From Acidimangrovimonas sediminis (GTDB lineage Bacteria > Pseudomonadota > Alphaproteobacteria > Rhodobacterales > Rhodobacteraceae): a stretch of 64,000 nt of DNA. Shown piece after piece: positions 55,417 through 64,000 of the stretch; the first letter of the stretch is position 1, and each line of letters opens with the position of its first letter. A model generated the notes under the pieces. It made no database searches. It worked only from the letters and a program-made list of their open reading frames with translations, and was not told the DNA's origin. The translations under genes and the position numbers were made by a program. Location of the stretch: contig NZ_PHSN01000006.1 in assembly GCF_002871005.1 (NCBI RefSeq), positions 1 through 64,000 of the forward strand, read 5' to 3'.

Positions 55417-56411
55417 GTCCGGCCTTTCGGCTTGCGCAGGGTCGGTGTCACCTCGACCCGGTCGGCGATCGCGTTTGTCGCGATCCGTTTCGGCGTCGCG
55501 GCCTTTGAGAGGGAGGCGAGCGCCATGAACCATGCCTTTGGCATGTCCGACGGCAGCCCCACCGGGATGCCCGCGATCTTGGGCGTTTCGGTGAAGGGAT
55601 GGCGCGGTTCCTCGAACTCGGGCGCGGTACAGGCGATGCAGGGATAGCCGCCCGAGGTACAGGACCCGGTGCCGTTCCACGGCCGGATGTTGCAATCGCC
55701 CACCGCTTGGGTGCCGACGCAGCCGAGGTGTTCCATCATGCAGCCCATCTCTGACAGCATCTCGGCCGAGGCCTTGTATTCGTAGAACTCGTTCTTCGGA
55801 CAGCCATGGTGGACGAGGTGCTGCGCGTAGAAGAGCGGCCGGCCCAGCTCGTCGAGGTCGGCGGGGCCAAGCGCGCCGGATTTCAGCAACAACAGGGTCT
55901 CGGTCACCCAGTCGGGGTGGGTCGGGCAGCCCGCGACGTTGATCACCGGCAGGCCATCGCCCGCGCGAAAGCTGGCGAGTAGCGCGCCGCCGCCGAGGGC
56001 CCCCTCGTACTGCACGCCGACCGCATCCGAGGGGTTCCCCCCGGCGGTGGTGATGCCGCCATAGGTGGCGCAGGTACCAACCGCCATGACATGCCGCGCG
56101 CGTGGCGCCAAAGCACGCAACCAGTCGAGCATCGACCGACCGGTGCCCGAGAGCATCTGGTAACGCCCCGTGCCATGCGGTCCGCGGGCAATCGCCCCCT
56201 CGACCGCGAGGATATCGAGCGGGATCTCTCCCGCCTCGACTGCCGAGAGCAGACAAGACACTTCCACGCCGGTTTCGAGACTGATCGCGGGATGCCAGAG
56301 CACATTGACCCCGGCCCCGTCGAGCAGGTCGAAGACGTTCGGATTCTCGGCGCAGAGGAGCGACATGGTGCAGCCGCCACAACCGGCGGCCTGAAGCCAG
56401 AGCAGGTTCAT
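55413..56411 (-). CDS. hupU: Regulatory hydrogenase small subunit HupU
   Basis: This 332-aa iron-sulfur subunit begins MNLLWLQAAGCGGCTMSLL without a Tat signal, so the sensor stays in the cytosol. Cys residues for three clusters are in GCGGCTMSL, VGTCATYGGI, VAGCPTHPDW, HHGCPKNEFYEY and GCMMEHLGCVG, with the C-terminal GGYPCIACTAPEF. Unlike HupS, the proximal motif CGGC lacks the two extra cysteines. The start overlaps the hupT stop and the stop overlaps hupV, so hupTUV form one coupled operon. Confidence 0.96.
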   Translation of the reverse strand: MNLLWLQAAGCGGCTMSLLCAENPNVFDLLDGAGVNVLWHPAISLETGVEVSCLLSAVEAGEIPLDILAVEGAIARGPHGTGRYQMLSGTGRSMLDWLRALAPRARHVMAVGTCATYGGITTAGGNPSDAVGVQYEGALGGGALLASFRAGDGLPVINVAGCPTHPDWVTETLLLLKSGALGPADLDELGRPLFYAQHLVHHGCPKNEFYEYKASAEMLSEMGCMMEHLGCVGTQAVGDCNIRPWNGTGSCTSGGYPCIACTAPEFEEPRHPFTETPKIAGIPVGLPSDMPKAWFMALASLSKAATPKRIATNAIADRVEVTPTLRKPKGRT

Positions 56412-57784
56412 TGCGCCTCCGCCAGCGGCAGGTCGAAGCGAAAGCAGGCGCCACCATCGCCGCCGCCTTCGCCATCTGTGCAAAGCCGCAGGCGTCCGCC
56501 GTGTTCCTCGACGATCTTGTGCGAGATCGACAGGCCGAGGCCAGTACCGCGCCCGACCGGCTTGGTAGTGAAGAACGGGTCGAATATGGCTGCGGCGTCC
56601 TCATCCGACACGCCCGGGCCGTTGTCGCGAACGGACAGCTGGCCGCGGCCGCCAGCGATCGCGGCGGCAATGACGATGCGCCCGCCGGGACGGTTCTCCA
56701 GCGCGTCGACGGCATTCTGCACAAGGTTCATCACCACCTGCTGCACATGGCCCGGCCGGCCGATGACGCGCAGCCCGGGCAGGCCCTCGAAGACCAGGGC
56801 GACCTCGGCCTTGGAGCCGCGGCGTACCCAGCTTGCGGCGACCGAGGCAGTATCGACCAAGTCGAACGCCACCATCTCGCCGGTGCCCTCGGCGCTCAGC
56901 CGTCGCAGATCTTCCACGATATCGCGAACCCGCTCGGCCCCTTCGCGGGCGCCCTGCACGGCCTCGCGCAGGTTGCGCACTTCGCGGTCCAGCTTCAGCT
57001 CCTCGCGCAGGCGCATCAGCTTGGCACGCTCGGCGCCTTGCTGGACGGCTTCGAAATATGTCTCGAACTTGCCTGCGTAACGTTCCAGCGCGTGGGCATT
57101 GGCGTAGACGAAGCTGATCGGGTTGTTGAGCTCATGCGCGACGCCGGCAAGCAGGCGGCCCAGCGAAGCCAGCTTTTCGTTGCGCACCAGCTGGGCCTGC
57201 GCGGATTTCAGCGCCTCGTGGCTTTCGGCAAGCTCGGAATAGGCCTGGCGCAGCTCTCCCAGCGGGCGGCCAGTCAGCGCGTAGCCCGCGATGCGGCCCC
57301 GGTCGTCCATCCGCGGGCTGACCGAAAGCTCCACCGGGGCGGGGCCGTCGTGGCCACGCAGCGCCGCCTCGATCGTGACGGGGGCGCGCCGGTTCGCCGC
57401 CTCGGCCAGTGCGGCATCAAGCGCCGGCGCGGCGTCGGGCACGAACATCGCCGCCAGGGCACCGCCGTGCCACGCGGCGCCGGGCCTGCCGGTCAGCCCC
57501 TCGACCGAGGCCGAGGTTTCCAGAACCGTGCCCGACCGGGTGACGACGATCAGCGCATCCGAGACCGACGACAGGATCGACCCGAGGAACGAACGCAGAT
57601 CCTCCATCTCGCGGTTCTGACGCTCCAGCCGTTCCTGATAATCGACGAGGTCGGCATAGGTGCGGTCGACCGCCGAGAGGACGTCGATCCAGACGTCATC
57701 GCCCCCCGCGCCCTCGGGCAACAGGGCGCTGAGGCCGGTGTCGGCCTGGTGCGGCTGTCGGTCGTGCGATGGGGAACGGGTCAT
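56408..57784 (-). CDS. hupT: Hydrogenase sensor histidine kinase HupT
   Basis: This 458-aa soluble kinase has an N-terminal PAS domain (DALIVVTRSGTVLETSASVE near residue 80), a coiled region and the phosphoacceptor segment LLAGVAHELNNPISFVYANA with His near residue 222. The HATPase region (VVMNLVQNAVDALENRPGGR, DNGPGVSDEDAA, GTGLGLSISHKIVEEHGG) follows. In R. capsulatus HupT phosphorylates HupR when no H2 is sensed by HupUV, repressing hupSL. The start ATG at 57784 is chosen with TTCGCCCGAGGAGATCCG upstream; a longer frame is unsupported. Confidence 0.95.
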   Translation of the reverse strand: MTRSPSHDRQPHQADTGLSALLPEGAGGDDVWIDVLSAVDRTYADLVDYQERLERQNREMEDLRSFLGSILSSVSDALIVVTRSGTVLETSASVEGLTGRPGAAWHGGALAAMFVPDAAPALDAALAEAANRRAPVTIEAALRGHDGPAPVELSVSPRMDDRGRIAGYALTGRPLGELRQAYSELAESHEALKSAQAQLVRNEKLASLGRLLAGVAHELNNPISFVYANAHALERYAGKFETYFEAVQQGAERAKLMRLREELKLDREVRNLREAVQGAREGAERVRDIVEDLRRLSAEGTGEMVAFDLVDTASVAASWVRRGSKAEVALVFEGLPGLRVIGRPGHVQQVVMNLVQNAVDALENRPGGRIVIAAAIAGGRGQLSVRDNGPGVSDEDAAAIFDPFFTTKPVGRGTGLGLSISHKIVEEHGGRLRLCTDGEGGGDGGACFRFDLPLAEAQ

Positions 57785-57910
57785 CGGATCTCCTCGGGCG
57801 AAAGCATATCGGGTGGCCGCAACGACGCAAGGGCGGCAGCGACCCCAGCCCGGCGAGCCCGCACCGCCCATTCCCCGAGGGGCATATTCTCAAGGTGCGG
57901 CGCCCCTGCA

Positions 57911-57943
57911 AACGAAAACGGCCGGCCCCGTTGGGCCGGCCGT
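57911..57943 (-). terminator. Strong Rho-independent terminator
   Basis: An 11-bp perfect G/C stem (57918-57928 with 57933-57943, loop 4 nt) is followed on the minus strand by TTTTCGTTT. It ends the 49-aa gene and isolates hupT from it. Confidence 0.88.
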
Positions 57944-57991
57944 CGCGTCGTGCGCGCATCCCCGGGCAATCCCGGGATCGCTGTCGGTGGT

Positions 57992-58141
57992 TCAGGCCGA
58001 GGTGGCGAACTGGGTGTGCCGCTGCACCGCCCAGAGGTCCGCGTCGGCCTTTTGCGCGGTGGTCTTGCGATCTTCGCGACGCTGTTCTTCGGTCGGCTCG
58101 ATCCGGGTCTTCACCTGATCCGCGTTGGTGTCCTTACGCAT
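57992..58141 (-). CDS. Small charged hypothetical protein (49 aa)
   Basis: This 49-aa ORF has an excellent ribosome site (AAGGAG, 7 bases before the ATG at 58141). It is bounded by a promoter-like pair upstream and a strong terminator downstream, so it appears to be an independent, expressed gene. The protein is rich in charged residues (RIEPTEEQRREDRKTTAQKA) with no signal peptide or membrane helix and one Trp. It may be a short alpha-helical protein. No family is recognised. Confidence 0.65.
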   Translation of the reverse strand: MRKDTNADQVKTRIEPTEEQRREDRKTTAQKADADLWAVQRHTQFATSA

Positions 58142-58399
58142 GATGTCACTCCTTCTCTGGTCTTGCCGGAGGGCACCGCAAGCAGCGCCGTCCCGGAATA
58201 TGTGTTGATCGCCGAAGCACCCCGCACGCTGCGGGAAAAGTTGGCAGACCCGCCGCACAACCCGTAATGGCTGGCGATTGGCCTTGGCTCCGGCGTTCCT
58301 GGGTACGGTCCCGAAGATGGCTTAATTGCCGTCTCCAAAGGTGGGCGCTGCGCAGGGCGGAACGTCCAATGGGACCGGTTACGATTTCTGTATGGCGCT
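58142..58399 (-). other. Long 5' region of the 49-aa gene
   Basis: About 260 bp lie between the candidate promoter and the start of the 49-aa gene. If the promoter is right, the transcript has a long leader, which could contain regulation. No riboswitch class or hairpin with a clear alternative fold was identified. Confidence 0.35.
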
Positions 58400-58428
58400 C
58401 ATATATGTTTTTTTGCGCACTTAAGCAA
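58400..58428 (-). promoter_or_regulatory. Candidate sigma70-type promoter for the 49-aa gene
   Basis: On the minus strand TTGCTT and TATATG are separated by exactly 17 bp that include a run of seven A residues, within the only AT-rich patch of the 392-bp interval. The -35 box matches only in its TTG, so the call rests on spacing, the -10 box and position. Confidence 0.4.
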
Positions 58429-58495
58429 GGAAAAAGTGCCTTCGGGGTTTGTATGGGCACCAAGAATGGGAAAATTTCACTGAAACGTTATGCTT

Positions 58496-58520
58496 GGGGC
58501 CGCGCTGAAAACGCGGCCCC
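58496..58520 (-). terminator. Terminator hairpin after MFS gene
   Basis: A perfect 9-bp G/C stem with a 7-nt loop (58496-58504 with 58512-58520) starts 14 bp past the MFS stop. The minus-strand flank AAGCATAACG has no long T-run, so it is a hairpin terminator of moderate strength. Confidence 0.65.
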
Positions 58521-58533
58521 CGAGGCTTGTGCG

Positions 58534-59760
58534 TCAGCCCTGCTGCGCGCCGAAACTGACGTTGCGCTTCTCGTAGCCGAAGCCCGCCAGCAGCGCGACG
58601 AGGATCGCCACCACGATCATTTCCCAGAACATCGCCGAGGCATAATCGTTGCCCCAGGCGGCGGCGAGGCTGGTCAGCAGCGTCGCGTTGCCCGCGGCGA
58701 TCAGGTTGCCCATCTGGTAGGCGAACCCCGGGAAGGTGGAGCGGACCTCGTCAGGCGACAGCTCGTTCAGATGGACCGGGATGACACCCCAGGCGCCCTG
58801 CACGAAGAACTGCATCAGGAAGGCGCCGATCGCCAAGAGCACAGCGCCGGGCGCAAAGGCCCAGAGCCAGGCCGTGGGCACGGCCAGCACGGCGGCGATG
58901 ACGATGGCGCGCTTGCGGCCGATCAACTGCGAGAACTGGCCGAAGACGATGCCGCCCAGGATGGCCCCGATGTTGTAGAAGATCGCGATCGCACCGACCA
59001 CGTGGGTCGAATAGTTCCGCTGCGTCTCCATGAAGGTCGGGTAGACGTCCTGCGAGCCGTGCGAGAACAGGTTGAACGCGGTCATCATGATCACCGCCCA
59101 GATGAACAGCTTGGCGTTCTGCCGCAGCACCTTGAGGAATGGCTCGGACTTGGTCTTGTCGCGGGCTTCGTAAACCGGGGATTCGCTCACGTTCCGCCGG
59201 ATGTAGAAGACCAGAAGCGCGGGAATCGCGCCAACCATGAACATGCCGCGCCAGCCGATCACCGGGAACAGCAGGAAGAACACCAGCGACGCCAGCAGGT
59301 AGCCGAAGGGATAACCCGCCTGCAGGATGCCCGAGATGACGCCGCGCGCCTCCTTCGGGATCGACTCCATGGTCAGCGAGGCGCCCACGCCCCATTCACC
59401 GCCCATCGCGATGCCGTAGATGATGCGCAGGACGATCAGCACACCGAGGCTGGGCGCGAAACCCGAGGCGAATTCGAAGACCGAATACATCAGCACGTCG
59501 ATCATCAGCGTGGTGCGGCGGCCGAACTTCTCGGCGATGATTCCGAAGATCAGGGCCCCCACGGGCCGCATCACCAGGGTCAGGAAGATCGCCAGGGACA
59601 CTTCGGGGATCGAGGCGTTGAACTCCTGCGCGATGTATTTCACCACGAAGACGAGAATGAAGAAGTCGAACGCGTCCAGCGTCCAGCCCAGGAAGCTGGC
59701 GATGACGGTGCGGCGCTGGTTCGCGTCGAGCGCCTTCAGGTGGTCGAGTGCCTTTAACAT
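58534..59760 (-). CDS. MFS transporter (carboxylate/SHS-type), probable oxalate carrier
   Basis: This 408-aa inner membrane protein has 12 predicted helices. It begins LKALDHLKALDANQRRTVIA with SFLGWTLDAFDFFILVFVVK in helix 1, the A-loop signature MRPVGALIFGIIAEKFGRRT near residue 70 and GIAMGGEWGVGASLTMESIP near 118. It resembles JenA/lactate-type (SHS) and aromatic acid carriers of the MFS. Position next to the formyl-CoA transferase and oxalyl-CoA decarboxylase genes suggests oxalate or formate transport (inference). CGGAGGATTC precedes the ATG at 59760. Confidence 0.85.
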   Translation of the reverse strand: MLKALDHLKALDANQRRTVIASFLGWTLDAFDFFILVFVVKYIAQEFNASIPEVSLAIFLTLVMRPVGALIFGIIAEKFGRRTTLMIDVLMYSVFEFASGFAPSLGVLIVLRIIYGIAMGGEWGVGASLTMESIPKEARGVISGILQAGYPFGYLLASLVFFLLFPVIGWRGMFMVGAIPALLVFYIRRNVSESPVYEARDKTKSEPFLKVLRQNAKLFIWAVIMMTAFNLFSHGSQDVYPTFMETQRNYSTHVVGAIAIFYNIGAILGGIVFGQFSQLIGRKRAIVIAAVLAVPTAWLWAFAPGAVLLAIGAFLMQFFVQGAWGVIPVHLNELSPDEVRSTFPGFAYQMGNLIAAGNATLLTSLAAAWGNDYASAMFWEMIVVAILVALLAGFGYEKRNVSFGAQQG

Positions 59761-59943
59761 GAATCCTCCGTTCCTGCCGCGGGGCACACCTCCGCACAGG
59801 CCCGGGGCGGACCAAGGCCGGCTTTGACCCAGGATCGTGTCGGGAGGGGCGGAAACAGGAGGCCGCGCTTGTTCGCATGTTCAGCTATCGCCAAACGCAC
59901 GGCTTTCCAGCGATGGCACCTGCCGCACATCAAAGTGATGGCG

Positions 59944-59955
59944 GCGTGATCACGC
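59944..59955. promoter_or_regulatory. 12-bp palindrome upstream of MFS gene
   Basis: GCGTGATCACGC is a perfect palindrome about 185 bp before the MFS start, in the 298-bp gap between frc and the MFS gene. It may be an operator of the local GntR regulator or chance; it does not match the oxc-upstream candidate. The rest of the gap shows no gene. Confidence 0.25.
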
Positions 59956-60058
59956 TGGATGCGCGTCGAACGCGGGAAAACGTCTCTGTTTCAGCGCACG
60001 GCTGCGTTTCGGCGCGGATGCCTTGCCGCGGTGCCTTCGCGTGCCGGGCCGGGCGTTG

Positions 60059-61336
60059 CTACTCGGCCGCGGCCCGGTCCGGTACCCCGCCAAGCGCGCC
60101 GGATCTGCGCAGCCGGTCGACCTCATCCGCGGAATATCCCAGCAGCTGGCTGAGCACCTCTTCCGTGTGCTGGCCCAGCAACGGAGCGGGCCGCACGTCG
60201 ACCGCGCTGTCCGAAAGCTTGATCGGGCAGCCGACCGTCAGGTGCCTGCCGCGGACGGGGTGGTCGACCTCCACCACGGTGCCCGAGGCGCGCAGCCCCT
60301 CGTCCTCGGCGATCTCCTTCATGCTGAGGATGGGCCCCACCGGAATGCCGAGGGGGTTGCAGATCTCCATCACGGTGAATTTGTCGATCGTCTCGGTCCA
60401 GCTTTCGATCGTGGCGAAGACCTCGTTCAGGCGCGGCAGCCGTGCCTCGGGCGTGGCATAGCGCGGGTCGCTCTGCCAGTCCGGGCGACCGATCAGGGCG
60501 CAGATCTTCGACCATGCCGCGCCCTGGGTGATGAAGTAGACATAGGCGTTCGGGTCGTCCTCCCACCCCTTGCAGCGCAGGATGCGGCCGGGCTGGCCAC
60601 CGCCACTGTCGTTGCCCGCGCGCGGCGTCGCATCGGCAAATGGCACACCCTCGCCGAACTGGGAATATTCGCGAAGCGGGCCCTTCTGAAGCCTCTGCTG
60701 ATCGCGCAGCTTGACCCGGCAGAGATTCAGCACCCCGTCCTGCATCGCGGCCGACACGCGCTGTCCACGACCGGTCTGTTCGCGCTGGTAAAGCGCGGTG
60801 ACGATGCCCAGCGCAAGGTGAAGCCCGGTGCCGGAATCGCCGATCTGGGCGCCGGTGACCACCGGGATGCCGTCGCGGAACCCGGTGGTCGAGGCCGCAC
60901 CACCCACACATTGCGCGACGTTCTCGTACACCTTGCAGGCCTCATAGCGCCCCGGCCCGAACCCCTTGATCGACGCCAGGATGATACGCGGGTTGATGGT
61001 CTGCACCACCTCCCACGGGAACCCCATCCGCTCAAGCGCGCCGGGCGCGAAGTTCTCGACCATCACGTCGCAACTCTCGATCAGGCGGGTGAGAACCTCC
61101 TTGCCCTCGGGGGTCTTCGCGTCCAGCTCGATCGACCGCTTGTTGTGGTTGAGCATGGTGAAATAGAGACTGTCCGCGCCCGGAATGTCGACCAACTGCG
61201 CCCGGGTCGCGTCGCCGCTTCCGGGGCGTTCCACCTTGATCACGTCCGCCCCGAACCAGGCCAGCAACTGGGTGCATGTCGGCCCGGACTGGACATGGGT
61301 GAAGTCGAGTATCCTGACACCTTCAAGCGCCGTCAT
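60059..61336 (-). CDS. frc: Formyl-CoA:oxalate CoA-transferase
   Basis: This 425-aa class III CoA-transferase moves CoA from formyl-CoA to oxalate. It starts [20 protein letters not shown], has [20 protein letters not shown] near residue 92 and the conserved catalytic Asp region in [20 protein letters not shown] near 165. The Frc-specific [20 protein letters not shown] and [15 protein letters not shown] loops follow. Together with the decarboxylase encoded 66 bp upstream it forms the standard oxalate cycle. The length agrees with the Oxalobacter and E. coli enzymes. Confidence 0.94.
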   Translation of the reverse strand: MTALEGVRILDFTHVQSGPTCTQLLAWFGADVIKVERPGSGDATRAQLVDIPGADSLYFTMLNHNKRSIELDAKTPEGKEVLTRLIESCDVMVENFAPGALERMGFPWEVVQTINPRIILASIKGFGPGRYEACKVYENVAQCVGGAASTTGFRDGIPVVTGAQIGDSGTGLHLALGIVTALYQREQTGRGQRVSAAMQDGVLNLCRVKLRDQQRLQKGPLREYSQFGEGVPFADATPRAGNDSGGGQPGRILRCKGWEDDPNAYVYFITQGAAWSKICALIGRPDWQSDPRYATPEARLPRLNEVFATIESWTETIDKFTVMEICNPLGIPVGPILSMKEIAEDEGLRASGTVVEVDHPVRGRHLTVGCPIKLSDSAVDVRPAPLLGQHTEEVLSQLLGYSADEVDRLRRSGALGGVPDRAAAE

Positions 61337-61402
61337 CGCGTCCTCCTCCGATCGCCATGCTGCGGTTCGCCTGGCCGGTCTGGGCCCGGCGAGGCCTTCG
61401 CG

Positions 61403-63151
61403 TCAGGCCTTCTTGCCGATCGTGCTTTGCGGGTTGAGGTTGCCGATCCGGCCGCTTTCGGTTCCCGCCTGTTCGTCGATCACCGCGTTGATCAGGGTGG
61501 GCTTGCCCGAATCCATCGCCGCGTTCACGGCACGGGTAAGCTCATCCGGCGTGGTCGCGTTGACGCCGACACCGTCGAAGGCCTCCATCATCTTGTCGTA
61601 GCGTGCGCCCTTGACGAAGACGGTCGTGCCCGGGTCACGGCCGGTCGGGTCGGTGTCGGTACCGCGGTAGATGCCGTTGTTGTTGAAGATGACGATGCAG
61701 ACCGGCAGCTGGTAGCGGCAGATCGTCTCTACCTCCATCCCCGAGAAACCGAAGGCGCTGTCGCCCTCGACCGCCAGCACCGGCTTGCCGGTTTCGACCG
61801 CCGCGGCAATGGCCGCCCCCATGCCGATGCCCATCACGCCCCAGGTGCCGACGTCCAGGCGCTTGCGCGGGCGATACATGTCGATGATCGACCGCGCAAA
61901 GTCGAGGGTGTTGGCGCCCTCATTCACCAGCATCGCCTCGGGGCGTTCCTTGATGATCTGCTTCAGCGCGCCCAGCGCGGTGTGAAAGTTCATCGGCGCT
62001 GTGTTGCCCACCAGTTTCGGCGCCATCTTGGCGATGTTCGTCTCGACCTTCTCGCGGATCGCGCCGGTCCAGGTGGCGGGCGGCGGGGTCCAGTCCGGGC
62101 CCACGCCCTTCAGCATTTCGGCAACGACAGAGCCGATATCGCCCACCACGGGGGCCGCGATCTCGATGTTGCTGTCCATCTCGCGGGGCTCGATATCGAC
62201 CTGGATGAACTTCTTCGAACCGGGCGCGCCCCATTGCTTGCCCTTGCCGTGCGACAGCAGCCAGTTCAGCCGGGCACCCAGCAGCAGCACGACATCGGCC
62301 TCTTTCAGCACCAGCGACCGGGCGGCGCCGGCGGATTGCGGGTGGTCGTCGGGAAGAAGGCCCTTGGCCATGCTCATCGGCAGGTAGGGGATCCCGGTCT
62401 TCTCGATCAGGGCGCGGATGTCATCGTCGGCCTGCGCGTAGGCCGCACCCTTGCCAAGGATGATCAGGGGCTTCTCGGCGCCCTTCAGCAGGTCGAGCGC
62501 ACGGGTGATGGCATCAGGCGCGGGCAGTTGTTTTGGCGCCGGGTCGATCACCTTGACCAGCGAAGCCTGGCCCTCCGCCGCGTCGATCACCTGGCTGAAA
62601 AGCTTCGCCGGCAGGTCAAGATAGACACCGCCGGGACGGCCCGAGACGGCGGCGCGGATGGCGCGCGCCACGGCAATGCCGATATCTTCGGCGTGAAGCA
62701 CCCGGTAGGCGGCCTTGCAAAGCGGCTTGGCAATCGCCAGCTGGTCCATCTCCTCATAGTCGCCCTGCTGAAGATCGACGATCTCACGCTCGGACGAGCC
62801 GGAGATCAGGATCATGGGAAAGCAGTTCGTGGTAGCGTTGGCCAACGCGGTGAGGCCGTTCAGAAAGCCGGGGGCAGACACCGTCAGGCAGACGCCCGGT
62901 TTCTGCGTCAGGTAACCGGCCAGTGCGGCGGCGTTGCCGGCGTTCTGTTCGTGGCGGAACGAAATGACGCGCATCCCCTCGGCCTGCGCGAGGCGGCCAA
63001 GATCGGTGATCGGGATTCCGGGGACACCGTAGATCGTGGTGATGTCGTTCAGCTTCAGCGCGTCGATCACGAGGTGGAAGCCGTCGGTCAGCTCCTGCTG
63101 GGCGTCCGCCTCTGCCTTGTTCCCTTCGAGAACCGAGCCCGTCACATTCAT
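61403..63151 (-). CDS. oxc: Oxalyl-CoA decarboxylase
   Basis: This 582-aa thiamin diphosphate enzyme converts oxalyl-CoA to formyl-CoA and CO2. It begins with the PYR domain ([20 protein letters not shown]; catalytic Glu in [20 protein letters not shown], near 69) and ends with the PP domain ([20 protein letters not shown] and [14 protein letters not shown], the Mg-ThDP motif GDS..N near 465-495). The ADP-activator region is [31 protein letters not shown] before the ATG at 63151 fixes the start. It is cotranscribed with frc and probably controlled by the adjacent GntR regulator. Confidence 0.95.
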   Translation of the reverse strand: MNVTGSVLEGNKAEADAQQELTDGFHLVIDALKLNDITTIYGVPGIPITDLGRLAQAEGMRVISFRHEQNAGNAAALAGYLTQKPGVCLTVSAPGFLNGLTALANATTNCFPMILISGSSEREIVDLQQGDYEEMDQLAIAKPLCKAAYRVLHAEDIGIAVARAIRAAVSGRPGGVYLDLPAKLFSQVIDAAEGQASLVKVIDPAPKQLPAPDAITRALDLLKGAEKPLIILGKGAAYAQADDDIRALIEKTGIPYLPMSMAKGLLPDDHPQSAGAARSLVLKEADVVLLLGARLNWLLSHGKGKQWGAPGSKKFIQVDIEPREMDSNIEIAAPVVGDIGSVVAEMLKGVGPDWTPPPATWTGAIREKVETNIAKMAPKLVGNTAPMNFHTALGALKQIIKERPEAMLVNEGANTLDFARSIIDMYRPRKRLDVGTWGVMGIGMGAAIAAAVETGKPVLAVEGDSAFGFSGMEVETICRYQLPVCIVIFNNNGIYRGTDTDPTGRDPGTTVFVKGARYDKMMEAFDGVGVNATTPDELTRAVNAAMDSGKPTLINAVIDEQAGTESGRIGNLNPQSTIGKKA

Positions 63152-63299
63152 CTCTCTCTCCCTTGGCCTTGCTGAAGTTTTGCCGGCGCGGCGCGCCCGG
63201 TGCCCGCGGCGAACCGGCTGGGCGGTGCGGCGGGCGGTTCGACATGGTTCGGCGACCCTCCCGATCCGCCGGATGCATGGCATGGCGCCTCTTTGCATC

Positions 63300-63309
63300 T
63301 GGCATACCA
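63300..63309. promoter_or_regulatory. Candidate GntR/FCD operator upstream of oxc
   Basis: TGGCATACCA is a near-perfect inverted repeat (8 of 10) of the TGGTNNACCA form bound by many FadR/FCD regulators. It lies 150 bp before the oxc start in the 319-bp gap after the regulator gene and is the only less GC-rich part of that gap. The remaining gap holds the terminator and no gene. Confidence 0.4.
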
Positions 63310-63389
63310 TACACCATGGGCAAGACCTGTCAATCTGGTTCCCGGCCAGCTTTGGGACGTTTCAGGCCAGTTGCGGGGCGCCGGAACGC

Positions 63390-63421
63390 AAGGGGCCGGA
63401 CACCCGAGTGCCCGGCCCCTT
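63390..63421 (-). terminator. Terminator hairpin after GntR-family gene
   Basis: A 10-bp stem (63390-63399 with 63412-63421), extended by three further pairs around a CCGA loop, lies 50 bp past the regulator stop. It has no T-tract on the minus strand but is strong enough to separate the regulator from oxc. Confidence 0.6.
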
Positions 63422-63470
63422 CATCGCGCTGGTGTCCCCTTACGACGGATCGTCAGGGGGGATCATCCGT

Positions 63471-64000
63471 TCAGTCGAAGATCCCTTCGCTGTGCTTCTC
63501 GACATAGTCGGCAAGCCCCAGCGTGTGGTCTCGGCAAAGCGCCTCGGCCCGGGTCACGTCGCGTGCCTCCAGCGCCTCGATGATGGCGAGGTGATCCTTG
63601 ATGGATTGCGTCGCGCGGTCGCCACGGCCGATCGTCAATTGACGGATCCCGCGCACATGCATCAGGATGTTCTCGGTCATCTCGCGCAGCAGGTCCGAAC
63701 CGGTCAGCTCGATGATCCGCTGGTGAAAGCGGATGTTCGCCACGGAATATTCCGACAGGTTGTCGGCGGGCCGGTGGCTTTCATGGAAGGTGTTGAACAA
63801 TTCCCGCAGGCCGGCGATTGCCTCGTCGCTGGCATTCAGCGCCACCAGCCGCGCCGCCATCGCCTCCAGCGCGGCCCAGGCCTGGATCATCTCGATCACT
63901 TCACGCTTGGTCTTGCGCAGAACGATGATTCCCCGGCGCGGCACGGTCCGCACGAAGCCCTGCTGTTCCAGCATGGCGATCGCCTCGCGGATCGGGGTCC
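63471..64000 (-). CDS. GntR-family (FCD/FadR subfamily) transcriptional regulator, partial
   Basis: The gene is cut by the right edge; about 176 C-terminal residues are present. The visible part begins TPIREAIAMLEQQGFVRTVP, the recognition helix and wing of the GntR winged helix-turn-helix. It is followed by an all-helical FCD effector domain with SVANIRFHQRIIELTGSDLL (Asp/His metal-type site) and DHLAIIEALEARDVTRAEAL near the end. It lies upstream of oxc-frc on the same strand. Such regulators typically repress a neighbouring catabolic operon until an acid effector binds, so oxalate or oxalyl-CoA is a sensible ligand (inference). Confidence 0.9.
   Translation of the reverse strand, partial: TPIREAIAMLEQQGFVRTVPRRGIIVLRKTKREVIEMIQAWAALEAMAARLVALNASDEAIAGLRELFNTFHESHRPADNLSEYSVANIRFHQRIIELTGSDLLREMTENILMHVRGIRQLTIGRGDRATQSIKDHLAIIEALEARDVTRAEALCRDHTLGLADYVEKHSEGIFD

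Noticed and set aside
60023-63175. 1050-codon plus-strand ORF opposite frc and oxc
   Set aside because: It is an antisense shadow. The opposite strand encodes two enzymes with full catalytic motifs.

Overview
The window is a GC-rich chromosomal segment of an alphaproteobacterium. It is very probably one of the Rhodobacteraceae (Rhodobacter/Rhodovulum-type). The evidence is the gene order hupTUV-hypF-hupSLC-hupDFGHJ-hypB-hupR-hypCDE known from Rhodobacter capsulatus, the typical neighbourhoods (recO, sfsA-map, hslO/Nudix/CCA transferase, tamAB), and four copies of a hairpin-GAGTATTT intergenic element of the kind seen in that family. No rRNA, tRNA, CRISPR array, insertion sequence or phage gene was recognised.

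Layout. 0-3.5 kb: an FAD oxidoreductase diverging from a GT1-type glycosyltransferase that is translationally coupled to a small cupin. 3.7-5.5 kb: minCDE. 5.6-8.7 kb: a DUF1801-like protein, a GT4 glycosyltransferase and a YihY/BrkB membrane protein. 8.8-14.8 kb: tamA-tamB envelope biogenesis genes. 15.2-20.3 kb: an SDR, recO, a 2,4-dienoyl-CoA reductase-type flavoenzyme and a LysR regulator. 20.4-24.2 kb: a leftward run of tightly spaced genes (CinA-like, GNAT, AhpD-like, OmpA-like), three of the four coupled by 4-nt overlaps, diverging from sfsA. 24.3-39.2 kb: housekeeping genes, namely map, a DMT transporter, MnmD and its FAD partner as two divergent genes, MarR, grxC, comF, a BioC/NDUFAF5-like methyltransferase, hemH, a small envelope peptide, a YafK-type L,D-transpeptidase, an RlmD-like methyltransferase, an ABC exporter, a CCA transferase, two Nudix enzymes and hslO.

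39.2-57.8 kb: a nearly complete uptake [NiFe]-hydrogenase locus, all on the minus strand. HupUV (regulatory H2 sensor) and HupT (kinase) would signal to HupR. HupR would control hupSLC, the membrane-bound energy-conserving enzyme. HupD/F/G/H/J and HypB/C/D/E/F carry out Ni-Fe(CN)2CO cofactor assembly and maturation. HupS carries the six-cysteine proximal-cluster pattern of O2-tolerant hydrogenases. HupR has lost the GAFTGA loop and the Walker B acidic pair, which fits sigma70-dependent activation.

The most unusual features lie in this locus. (i) A 46-codon ORF between hupL and hupC looks like a truncated HupE nickel permease: it keeps an export signal and the HX5DH nickel motif and then stops 5 nt before hupC. 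(ii) hupK and hypA are absent from their expected place between hupJ and hypB. That 130-bp junction instead holds an FNR-like box (9 of 10 positions) and a perfect 20-bp palindrome. (iii) A dispersed hairpin repeat supplies the start codon of hypF and the Shine-Dalgarno region of hypE. (iv) A strong terminator separates hupSLC from hupDFGHJ.

58-64 kb: an isolated 49-aa ORF with its own promoter-like and terminator-like sequences, followed by an oxalate catabolism locus: an MFS carrier, formyl-CoA:oxalate CoA-transferase, oxalyl-CoA decarboxylase and a GntR/FCD regulator cut by the right edge.
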